Below, piece after piece: positions 15,770 through 21,067 of a DNA stretch of 23,936 nucleotides. This DNA comes from a virus. The stretch is taken from IMG/VR virus record IMGVR_UViG_3300042545_000294, positions 1 to 23,936 of that record; one strand, given 5' to 3'. Both the position numbers and the translations under genes were made by a program. The notes beneath the pieces were generated by a model. The model saw only the letters and a program-made list of their open reading frames with translations. It did no database searches and was not told the DNA's origin. The stretch's first letter is position 1. Each line of letters opens with the position of its first letter.

Positions 15770-15906
15770 AGTGTGTCTCCTACATTTTTGTGCTCAAACA
15801 TCATTACTTGGTAAGTCTTTCCACACGTGTCCTTTACTGCGTAACGATACGTGCCGTCTTGGTTCTGGAACGATGCCAGAATAATAAAAATTCCTATCAG
15901 TTTCAT
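15754..15906 (-). CDS. Tiny secreted or membrane-anchored protein (50 aa)
   Basis: A short frame supported by an ATGA overlap with the endolysin stop (15903-15906) and a 16-nt overlap with the next gene. It starts MKLIGIFIILASFQNQDG, a signal-peptide-like or single-span N-terminus, then a short polar part with one Cys (DTCGKTYQVMMFEH). There is no lipobox. Its place after the endolysin makes a lysis accessory (for example a spanin-like or inhibitor protein) conceivable, but nothing in the sequence proves it. Confidence 0.65.
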   Translation of the reverse strand: MKLIGIFIILASFQNQDGTYRYAVKDTCGKTYQVMMFEHKNVGDTLWLRD

Positions 15907-16406
15907 TTCATTGTCTTTAGTTTCTCTACGTACCCCGGGTCAGTAGCGTACCGCCCGTTGATGTTACCCAAGTACCGGCCCTGTATGTGAGCGTAGCACT
16001 TGACGTTGTCTCGGTACGAAGCATATTTTGCATATGCTCCGTAGCGACCAGCCACATGCTTGCAGTTGTGGTATGTGATCCCGAACAGGTTCTTGGCCTC
16101 ACGCCCAACCTTGGACTTGCCTAGGCCAGACTCGATCGTTGCCTGTGCAACTGCCACGTTTGGAAGGACCACGCCACTAGCAACCAGTTCTGCGGTCAGT
16201 CCGCTGTCGGTCAGCATCATGTCACCGCTCTCTTCGCTCACTATCACGGAGTGGTAGACGTGCTTTATCTTCTCGGGGATGTTTGCCATGTAGACCACGC
16301 TCAAGCCTAGGCCGATGTTCAAACACAGGCTGGCAATCATCGGCTTCTTCCAGTCATACCAGAAGGAAGTGGTCATGTCATCATTGATTACGATTCGTTT
16401 TCTCAT
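15903..16406 (-). CDS. Membrane-anchored glucosaminidase-type endolysin (GH73-like)
   Basis: A 167-residue protein from the ATG at 16406; a 29-residue longer form runs further into the neighbouring gene. Residues 22-41 form a single hydrophobic segment, so it could be a signal-anchor or signal-arrest-release lysozyme. The catalytic region has AVAQATIESGLGKSK (E92), NLFGI (106-110), a YASYRDNV block and a YATDPGYVEKL tail, as in GH73/lysozyme-subfamily-4 peptidoglycan hydrolases. It would cleave the glycan chain during lysis. It lies in the early replication half, not with the structural genes. Confidence 0.85.
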   Translation of the reverse strand: MRKRIVINDDMTTSFWYDWKKPMIASLCLNIGLGLSVVYMANIPEKIKHVYHSVIVSEESGDMMLTDSGLTAELVASGVVLPNVAVAQATIESGLGKSKVGREAKNLFGITYHNCKHVAGRYGAYAKYASYRDNVKCYAHIQGRYLGNINGRYATDPGYVEKLKTMK

Positions 16407-16647
16407 ACTTGTTTTGATAATAGTCTGAGCCAGATATGATCCAAGGCTCATAAAGAGCGTCGTCACATGACTCAATGATTTGTTTTCTTTCATGCTCCAG
16501 TGAGAGCAACAATTGTTCCTTAAGCCACAGAGCCTCTTGTAAAGCGCCCATGTGGAATCGTGCGTCGGTGCTAAGCGTCTGTGCTTGCGAGTGAAACGAT
16601 ATCCGTTTCTCCACCTCCGCTATTAGTTTTTGAATAGGGGTTTTCAT
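16381..16647 (-). CDS. Conserved small coiled-coil phage protein (88 aa)
   Basis: Begins MKTPIQKLIAEVEKR; helical with heptad-like Leu spacing (ALQEALWLKEQLLLSLEHER) and a C-terminal SDYYQNKYEKT tail. Proteins with an MKTPIQ start, an EKxQI-type helix and a YY tail are frequent in Bacteroidota phages (from memory), with no assigned role. It overlaps the endolysin start by 26 nt and lies within the end of the previous gene by 77 nt. Confidence 0.75.
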   Translation of the reverse strand: MKTPIQKLIAEVEKRISFHSQAQTLSTDARFHMGALQEALWLKEQLLLSLEHERKQIIESCDDALYEPWIISGSDYYQNKYEKTNRNQ

Positions 16648-16999
16648 GTATCTTTCTTAATAAGTTTGTTCGTTGGTCTTGAAACCTTGTCACGTCCTGT
16701 CCAGAGGCGAGTCTGTGCTGAATGATTCTGTTAAGTGCGTCCACTTGGTACTTGTATGTCTCAAATTCTACATACTTTGTTCCCATGTGCCATCCGTCTG
16801 TCTCAAACACTGAGTACTCTGATGGCTTTAACTTCTTGTAGAAGTCTCCTCCGAGTCGTGTGTTCTTGATGACAATCGCGCCGTCCTTGAATCTCTCAAT
16901 CTTGCATCCGTTCTGGATGGTGAACAGAGAGTCGTTGCCTATAAAGAAGGAGTTATCCTTGTCCGATCTCGCTTGCTTCCAAATATCTTCTAGTGTCAT
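16571..16999 (-). CDS. Hypothetical protein (142 aa)
   Basis: The N-terminal half is beta-rich (FFIGNDSLFTIQNG, GAIVIKNTRLGGDFY); the C-terminal half is helical and ends in a Ser/Gly-rich tail. It overlaps the DnaA-like gene by 47 nt at its start and the next gene by 77 nt at its end. Both overlaps are long, but the amino-acid composition is ordinary in the central part. I recognise no family. Confidence 0.65.
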   Translation of the reverse strand: MTLEDIWKQARSDKDNSFFIGNDSLFTIQNGCKIERFKDGAIVIKNTRLGGDFYKKLKPSEYSVFETDGWHMGTKYVEFETYKYQVDALNRIIQHRLASGQDVTRFQDQRTNLLRKIHENPYSKTNSGGGETDIVSLASTDA

Positions 17000-17405
17000 T
17001 GATTAGTTTGTTTTCTCGTTTGTAAAATAAAGGGTTGGTAATCCAGTTGTCCGCAGTGTAAATGCCATGGATTACAGTTGAGTGGTCGCGACCACCGAGC
17101 AGTCTCCCAATGGTAGACAGCGTCAACTTCATGGTATCACGAACTATGTACATGAATAGGTGTCGTGCAGTAACCAGTTCGTCGCGTCTGCTCTTCACGT
17201 TGAACGTGTCGAAGTGCATGCCAGTTACGTGCTCTACGGCCTCTACAATACGCAGGATCGACGCGATGTCTTCGCTCGACAGATGTGAGAGGTCTAGTGT
17301 CTTACGCTTGGGCTTGCACATGTCACGCACAATCCTCGCCACTTCGATGCCTGTGTACGCCTCGTGCTGTCGCTCGTGGAAGTAGTTTACTATTTCCTTC
17401 TCCAT
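16953..17405 (-). CDS. DnaA domain IV-like DNA-binding protein without the AAA+ motor
   Basis: A 150-residue protein. Residues ~56-115 carry the DnaA C-terminal signature: SRRDELVTARHLFMYIVRD (72-90) followed by LSTIGRLLGGRDHSTVIHGI (96-115). In DnaA this region reads DnaA boxes. The AAA+ ATPase domain is absent. It could bind host or phage DnaA boxes, compete with host DnaA, or load factors at a phage origin. The N-terminal ~50 residues are unrelated to DnaA. The start overlaps the 48-aa gene by 16 nt. No consensus DnaA box was found by eye in the window. Confidence 0.85.
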   Translation of the reverse strand: MEKEIVNYFHERQHEAYTGIEVARIVRDMCKPKRKTLDLSHLSSEDIASILRIVEAVEHVTGMHFDTFNVKSRRDELVTARHLFMYIVRDTMKLTLSTIGRLLGGRDHSTVIHGIYTADNWITNPLFYKRENKLINDTRRYLEASEIGQG

Positions 17406-17536
17406 GTCTTTAAGTTCTCGTGGAATTCGTTAAACCCTTCAATGGGCTGGTCGTACTCAAACTGGTAGGGGGTGGCTTCTGCCACCTCCTCCTGCTTAGT
17501 AAATAGATTCTTGATTAAATTAATTACTCGTTTCAT
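17390..17536 (-). CDS. Small hypothetical protein (48 aa)
   Basis: Supported by an ATGA overlap with the upstream gene (17533-17536) and a 16-nt overlap into the DnaA-like gene. It begins MKRVINLIKNLFTKQEEV, an amphipathic basic helix, then an acidic aromatic segment (YQFEYDQPIEGFNEF) and a basic WRRK end. No family recognised. Confidence 0.6.
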   Translation of the reverse strand: MKRVINLIKNLFTKQEEVAEATPYQFEYDQPIEGFNEFHENLKTWRRK

Positions 17537-17736
17537 TTCAGTTCAGTTTTTGTTAGTGTAAATGTAGTTCTTGTGTCCTCTCCTACCCACAGGTAGGTGT
17601 CACCAATCTTGTCGTAGAACTTTCCTTGTTCTCCCGTCATCTCGTTTGCCGTGTCCAGTATCTCTTGGTCGTTCGGCTCAGACGTAAAGGCGCAGACAAT
17701 CTGTCCGTCCTCTATTAATACCCACGTGAATGTCAT
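17533..17736 (-). CDS. Small hypothetical protein (67 aa)
   Basis: Begins MTFTWVLIEDGQIVCAFTSE, a beta-hairpin-like start, with a DTYLWVGEDTRTTF segment near the end. Joined on both sides by ATGA overlaps (17533-17536 and 17733-17736). No family recognised. Confidence 0.65.
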   Translation of the reverse strand: MTFTWVLIEDGQIVCAFTSEPNDQEILDTANEMTGEQGKFYDKIGDTYLWVGEDTRTTFTLTKTELK

Positions 17737-17900
17737 TCTTCTATATGATTATGTTTTAACTCACACACCCAAGCGTTTTCAAATTCGTAAATCCCGCAAT
17801 GCAATAACGCATTATCGTAATCTTCAAATATCTTCACATTGCCATCGGCATCTTTGAAAAATTCTTTGCTGATAATGTCTACAATGATGTATTTAGTCAT
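17733..17900 (-). CDS. Small hypothetical protein (55 aa)
   Basis: Identified by its overlaps: its start ATG lies in AATGACTAA at the end of the cassette gene upstream (8-nt overlap), and its TGA shares ATGA with the next gene. An AAAGGAGG Shine-Dalgarno stands 5 nt before the start. Begins MTKYIIVDIISKEFFKDADG and has an acidic middle (IFEDYDNALLHCG). No family recognised. Confidence 0.65.
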   Translation of the reverse strand: MTKYIIVDIISKEFFKDADGNVKIFEDYDNALLHCGIYEFENAWVCELKHNHIEE

Positions 17901-18168
17901 TGTTACCTCCTTTTATTTTCAAATGTTCTATAAATGCTTTTAATATTTTTGGTAAATCAATCTCATAAAGCATTGTATATTCTTGCTCACCTTGTTCTTT
18001 CTGAAATTTTTGTGTTTGCCACCATCTCCATATCTCTTCATTATTTGGTAGTTCGATGGGGGTTAACAATTCAACTTCATCACTACATTTCCCCTCAATA
18101 TGAAGTCTACCATTATGTACCCCTTTAAAATATATCTCTTTAACCTGTTCTTCTGTGTATAGTTTCAT
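17893..18168 (-). CDS. Cassette-array protein, MKLYTEEQ type (91 aa)
   Basis: Has the MKLYTEEQVKE start, the shared internal LTPIELPNNEEI block at ~35-46, a Trp/Gln-rich helix, and a KIKGGNND end. The first 23 bases match the two other MKLYTEEQ genes exactly, and the LTPIELP codons match 18449-18706 over about 21 bases. The C-terminal GG codons supply the Shine-Dalgarno for the next gene. It is strongly preceded by GGAGGAGG. Function unknown. Confidence 0.75.
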   Translation of the reverse strand: MKLYTEEQVKEIYFKGVHNGRLHIEGKCSDEVELLTPIELPNNEEIWRWWQTQKFQKEQGEQEYTMLYEIDLPKILKAFIEHLKIKGGNND

Positions 18169-18452
18169 TGCTCACCTCCTCCGTAGGTTAATCGAACTTC
18201 AATTGGTTGTACACCATCTTTGATTAAGTCTTGGTCTGTTGTTAAGATAATTTTTTTAAAATATGAAAAATGATGATTACTTGAAGATAGCAAAGGTTTT
18301 GAAAAAAGATACTCTCCGTTTTTAGAATAAATACATTTTACAATTTCTAATTCATTAAAAATAACCCAATCTCCCTCTTTAATTTCTTCATCAGAAGTGA
18401 TGTAGGTGTTTTTTGCAATTTCCAATGCCGTTTGTTGTTTATTGTTTGTCAT
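18165..18452 (-). CDS. Cassette-array protein, NNKQQTA type (95 aa)
   Basis: Starts MTNNKQQTALEIAKNTY and ends VRLTYGGGEQ. The middle (EEIKEGDWVIFNELEIVKCI) resembles a small beta-barrel found in phage early proteins. The start and end blocks are shared with other array genes while the middle is unique. ATGA overlaps on both sides and strong Shine-Dalgarno on both sides. Function unknown. Confidence 0.72.
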   Translation of the reverse strand: MTNNKQQTALEIAKNTYITSDEEIKEGDWVIFNELEIVKCIYSKNGEYLFSKPLLSSSNHHFSYFKKIILTTDQDLIKDGVQPIEVRLTYGGGEQ

Positions 18453-18706
18453 TGCTTACCTCCTTGTATTTTATTACGCATCCATTTTGCGCCTCTCTTA
18501 AATGCTTTGTATTGACGAACATTAAGTGAGTATGTGTTGTGATTTGCGTACAAATCAAAAGATTCTTTCTCTATCTCCTCATCACTTGGTAGTTCGATGG
18601 GGGTTAATTGATTTAAAATACCACATTCTTCTAATGTTATTAGATAATTATATTTGTCTGCCATTTGAATAGCCATCTTTACTTGTTCTTCTGTGTATAG
18701 TTTCAT
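18449..18706 (-). CDS. Cassette-array protein, MKLYTEEQ type (85 aa)
   Basis: Starts MKLYTEEQVKMAIQMADKY, has the shared LTPIELPSDEEIEKES block at ~34-49, and ends FKRGAKWMRNKIQGGKQ. Proteins with this start, the LTPIELPSDEEIE block and a GAKWMRNKI tail recur in Bacteroidota phage sequences in my recollection, with no known function. Coupled by ATGA on both sides; a GGAGGAGG motif precedes it. Confidence 0.77.
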   Translation of the reverse strand: MKLYTEEQVKMAIQMADKYNYLITLEECGILNQLTPIELPSDEEIEKESFDLYANHNTYSLNVRQYKAFKRGAKWMRNKIQGGKQ

Positions 18707-18972
18707 TTGTTACCTCCTCCGTAGGTTTGTTCGTAGTAGTGTTCACCAGTTAGTGGTAATGTACTTTCAGGATAATCAATTCCATGAACTGTTCCTTTGT
18801 TGTATGCAGTTTCAATTCTTTCCTTCTCCATTTCTTTGGCTTGTTCAATCAATTTAAATCTTTTAGTTCGAAATTCATAAATGTTTATTTTGTCAATAGT
18901 AAATTGATTAAATAATTTTTCAATTTCATTATCGTACCACTCCAATGCCGTTTGCTGTTTATTTTCTATCAT
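18703..18972 (-). CDS. Cassette-array protein, NKQQTA type (89 aa)
   Basis: Starts MIENKQQTALEWYDNEIEKL, has a basic helical middle (RTKRFKLIEQAKEMEKER), and ends EHYYEQTYGGGNK. The shared N-terminal block and the TYGGG end tie it to the array; the middle resembles a coiled-coil phage protein. Its own start lacks a Shine-Dalgarno, but its last codons provide one for the next gene. Function unknown. Confidence 0.74.
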   Translation of the reverse strand: MIENKQQTALEWYDNEIEKLFNQFTIDKINIYEFRTKRFKLIEQAKEMEKERIETAYNKGTVHGIDYPESTLPLTGEHYYEQTYGGGNK

Positions 18973-19076
18973 AATTTTTCAATCATTAAAATCCACATAT
19001 AAATAAAAGTCATAAATGCAGTTAATATAGAAACTAATAAAAGTATTTCTGCCGTCTGTTGTTTGTTATTACTCAT
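18969..19076 (-). CDS. Cassette-array minimembrane protein, NNKQQTA type (35 aa)
   Basis: A very short frame supported by ATGA overlaps at both ends (19073-19076 and 18969-18972) and by its MSNNKQQTAEI start, which matches three neighbours. After the shared block the rest is a single hydrophobic span (ILLLVSILTAFMTFIYMWIL) with a short MIEKL tail. The same N-terminal block thus heads a membrane peptide here and soluble proteins next door. Confidence 0.6.
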   Translation of the reverse strand: MSNNKQQTAEILLLVSILTAFMTFIYMWILMIEKL

Positions 19077-19357
19077 TGCTCAACTGCTTTGTAGGTTTTA
19101 ATTGATTGTAGTTTATTGGCTAAATGCTCATTATGAATACGAGACCCTAAATGGCTTAAACATCTATACACATCTGCCATTATATTTGGTCTATGCGCAT
19201 AATCGTATCGCATTGAAACTCCTAATGATAATATGTTTATTGTTCCACCATTTACTACTACATTTTCAACTCCGTTTAATCTCAATTCTTCGGCTATTGA
19301 TTCCATATAAGTTAATTTCCAATCTTTCACTGCAGTTTGTTGTTTATTGTTTGTCAT
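19073..19357 (-). CDS. Cassette-array protein, NNKQQTA type (94 aa)
   Basis: Starts MTNNKQQTAVKDWKLTYME; the middle has ENVVVNGGTINILSLGVSMR and a LANKLQSIK helix. It ends TYKAVEQ, a degenerate form of the TYGGGEQ end in which the purine-rich Shine-Dalgarno codons have been lost, so the 35-aa gene after it has no good ribosome site. Preceded by a strong GGAGGAGG. Function unknown. Confidence 0.7.
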   Translation of the reverse strand: MTNNKQQTAVKDWKLTYMESIAEELRLNGVENVVVNGGTINILSLGVSMRYDYAHRPNIMADVYRCLSHLGSRIHNEHLANKLQSIKTYKAVEQ

Positions 19358-19650
19358 TGCTCACCTCCTCCGTAGGTTAATGGAACTTCAATTACCTGCA
19401 CTCCGCAATGGTCTGCGTTATCCCATAAAGTAGAATCATCACAATTTAGAATCTCTAATAAATGTCTTGCTTCTTCTTCCGTTGTTTCTTTAGTATTGTA
19501 GATGATGAGAGTTCTTTTTGTGGTGATTGGTGCTAAATTCATAATATGTTTCTTAATCATTGATTCATGAAATTTTTCTGGGTAATTTTTAAGGTAATCT
19601 CTAATCGCCTCAGCAGTGTTTAGCAATTGTTCTTCTGTGTATAGTTTCAT
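19354..19650 (-). CDS. Cassette-array protein, MKLYTEEQ type (98 aa)
   Basis: First of the array in transcription order. Starts MKLYTEEQLLNTAEAIRDYL and ends VIEVPLTYGGGEQ, an end nearly identical to that of 18165-18452, which has the other N-terminal type. The pairing of N-block A with C-block shared by a B-type gene shows mosaic structure. Coupled by ATGA on both sides; no Shine-Dalgarno before its own start. Function unknown. Confidence 0.74.
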   Translation of the reverse strand: MKLYTEEQLLNTAEAIRDYLKNYPEKFHESMIKKHIMNLAPITTKRTLIIYNTKETTEEEARHLLEILNCDDSTLWDNADHCGVQVIEVPLTYGGGEQ

Positions 19651-19823
19651 ACTTTGTTTATTTTGTATTTAATTACTTGTACCGCTGAGTATGTGAAAAG
19701 GCATCCGCTGGCGGTCAGCGTGATGACCATGAAAGTGACTGGGCTGTAGATGCAGAATGCAACCAGGCCGATGGCTAGTAACAGCGTTGATGCGATTGCC
19801 AGTATCTCAAGTACGCGTCTCAT
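19647..19823 (-). CDS. Small two-span membrane protein (58 aa)
   Basis: Supported by ATGA overlaps on both sides (19820-19823 and 19647-19650) and an AGGAGG Shine-Dalgarno 9 nt before the start. Two hydrophobic segments (about 7-25 and 29-50) are joined by a short loop (CIYSPVT). A basic MRR start and IKYKINK end suggest both termini in the cytoplasm. A holin-like or membrane-stress role is possible but unproven. Confidence 0.68.
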   Translation of the reverse strand: MRRVLEILAIASTLLLAIGLVAFCIYSPVTFMVITLTASGCLFTYSAVQVIKYKINKV

Positions 19824-20011
19824 TTGTATATCCTCCTACTTAAGTATTTCTCTGCAACAAAGAACCCACAAGCGATGCGTATCATCCAGTACTGGGTGCA
19901 TACATACTGGTGTACCTCCTCCTGTTTGCGTTTGTCCCAAGCGCGTAACTGACCCTTGTGCCAGAAGTAAACGTAGCGTCTTTTAATCTTCTTGAATAGT
20001 TTAGTGTTCAT
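19820..20011 (-). CDS. Small basic hypothetical protein (63 aa)
   Basis: Begins MNTKLFKKIKRRYVYFWHKG; rich in Lys, Arg, Tyr and Trp. The ATG at 20011 is preferred over a TTG three codons upstream. It overlaps the preceding gene by 11 nt. High basic and aromatic content suggests nucleic acid or membrane contact. No family recognised. Confidence 0.65.
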   Translation of the reverse strand: MNTKLFKKIKRRYVYFWHKGQLRAWDKRKQEEVHQYVCTQYWMIRIACGFFVAEKYLSRRIYK

Positions 20012-20435
20012 AAATTCCAATCGTTATGTTGTCGTCTCCGAGGTATTGAATTAGTAAGTAACGCCCATCCTTTGTGAGCATGTTTTTGTGTCTCTTCATG
20101 TAGTAGAAAACGTCCTCCAACATGTGGTCTTTGTCGCTCTCCTCCATCGTGTCTTCCAGCAACTTGTACTCCGAAGGCATCGGTAATGGCTTGTCAGCCC
20201 GTGGGTCGTATCCAAAGCCATCAACAGCATAGTTGTCAAGAGGTATAAGCCTGTCAACCTCGGCCTCACATGTGTGGCATATTACAACCTTTTTGCTGTC
20301 GTCTATCGGATCGGATATGGCGTATCCGTCACCGCATCCACATGACTCAAGGGTTAGTGCGTAGGACTGCTGTCCATTGTGCATGTCAAGAAGCATACTC
20401 CGTGCCTCTTGAGAATTTTTTGCGTAGTATCTCAT
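20001..20435 (-). CDS. Hypothetical protein with CxC and CxxC metal-site candidates (144 aa)
   Basis: Residues ~32-35 read CGCG and residues ~53-56 CHTC, a pairing that could hold zinc. The C-terminal part is helical (HMLEDVFYYMKRHKNML) and then a beta pair (RYLLIQYL, NITIGIY). ATGA overlap with the upstream gene. No named family recognised. Confidence 0.7.
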   Translation of the reverse strand: MRYYAKNSQEARSMLLDMHNGQQSYALTLESCGCGDGYAISDPIDDSKKVVICHTCEAEVDRLIPLDNYAVDGFGYDPRADKPLPMPSEYKLLEDTMEESDKDHMLEDVFYYMKRHKNMLTKDGRYLLIQYLGDDNITIGIYEH

Positions 20436-20668
20436 TCTTTACAAATTGCTAGTTCAGTCTCGCTCACGAACTCCGAGAAGTATCCGTGCTCAAATAAAAA
20501 GTCTTCCAGTTCGTCCGAGTTGCCAACACTGATGGATATCAGTGGGAATCCCTTGGAGTCTTTGCCGTTCGACCTCACGCAGAAACAGTCCGCGTAGGCC
20601 ATCATGCATGGCTCTTCCACTATCACAATTGACGGGAAGCGTTCAGTTAGTATGTCTTTAAATTTCAT
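20432..20668 (-). CDS. Hypothetical protein (78 aa) directly after a terminator
   Basis: Starts MKFKDILTERFPSIVIVEE; the frame can be extended to 20707 but that would run through the terminator hairpin. It has a CFCVRS segment and an acidic DELEDFLFEHG helix. Its ATG is 10 nt after the T-run of an intrinsic terminator, so expression depends on read-through or an internal start. ATGA-coupled to the next gene. Confidence 0.7.
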   Translation of the reverse strand: MKFKDILTERFPSIVIVEEPCMMAYADCFCVRSNGKDSKGFPLISISVGNSDELEDFLFEHGYFSEFVSETELAICKE

Positions 20669-20678
20669 AGTCTTGTTT

Positions 20679-20703
20679 AAAAAGGGAGACCCATCAGTCT
20701 CCC
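20679..20703 (-). terminator. Intrinsic terminator at the end of the structured RNA block
   Basis: Perfect 7-bp stem GGGAGAC/GTCTCCC with a 6-nt loop, followed on the minus strand by five T (20683-20679). It ends the hairpin-rich untranslated block and stands just before the 78-aa gene. Confidence 0.82.
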
Positions 20704-21036
20704 ACATTAAAACCTTAAAACAAATATCATTTACAACCTATCGTTGAGGGCTAGTGATGGCTAGCCTTTGTGCATGGGTGGGGGTTTGAACCCCGTATAC
20801 CCGTTCATATCCCATGCTGTTCACCGCATCACCCCGTGGTGTTCCACCCACGATTCAAAGGACTGGGACTCAGTCCAGTGTGCGTACATAATTGGTCGGT
20901 CATTCGACCGCCAAACAATCGTCCAATATGTCAAAGAACGTGGCAGTACCATGTTGTTGATGTCAACAATATGGTCTGTCGCTCACCCCAAGTGATCCGC
21001 CTTGGCTTAGGCTGTGGGACTCACAGCGGTGGTTGA
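20704..21036 (-). ncRNA. Candidate structured noncoding RNA (~330 nt plus terminator)
   Basis: No credible protein gene is present. At least seven hairpins follow one another: GGCTAG/CTAGCC (20749-20766), GCATGGG/CCCATGC enclosing a T-arm-like loop (20772-20817), a bulged stem with GAA loop (about 20833-20852), GGACTG/CAGTCC (20860-20876), TTGG-CGGTC/GACCG-CCAA with a bulged T (20892-20914), a composite stem of about 16 bp (20942-20980) and GCTGTG/CACAGC (21011-21027). On the minus strand the block ends in an intrinsic terminator. Density and closeness of pairings exceed what coding DNA around it shows. The strand is inferred from the terminator. No known family recognised. Confidence 0.55.
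20769..20817 (-). ncRNA. tRNA-like acceptor/T-arm minihelix inside the structured RNA
   Basis: On the minus strand GCATGGG (20817-20811) pairs with CCCATGC (20778-20772). Between them are 15 nt and then a T-arm: GGGG, loop TTCAAAC (fits TTCRANN), CCCC, with the fifth pair a C-A mismatch. ACA follows the acceptor. There is no room for D and anticodon arms. It matches the plan of the element at 22422-22469. Confidence 0.45.
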
Positions 21037-21067
21037 TAGCAGAGAGGGGACTAACCCTGCTCTGCTA
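21037..21067. repeat. Long hairpin spanning the stop of the Api92/YubB-like gene
   Basis: TAGCAGAG (21037-21044) pairs with CTCTGCTA (21060-21067), and an inner AGGG/CCCT pair extends it to 12 bp with one bulged base. It covers the stop codon of the gene ending at 21051. No T-run follows, so it is more likely an mRNA 3'-end stem or the outermost stem of the noncoding RNA block. Confidence 0.5.

Noticed and set aside
17893-19650. CRISPR array or simple tandem repeat
   Set aside because: The repeats are coding N- and C-terminal blocks at irregular distances, not short regular repeats with spacers.
20736-20860. A complete tRNA gene, suggested by the GGTTCAAACC-type loop
   Set aside because: A longer fold using an acceptor strand near 20851 needs a 6-nt T-loop, and no D-arm or standard anticodon arm can be drawn; only the acceptor and T-arm are supported.
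20704-21036. tmRNA
   Set aside because: The 3' tRNA-like part pairs with a strand only ~30 nt away, and no typical tmRNA 5' end, tag frame or CCA is seen.
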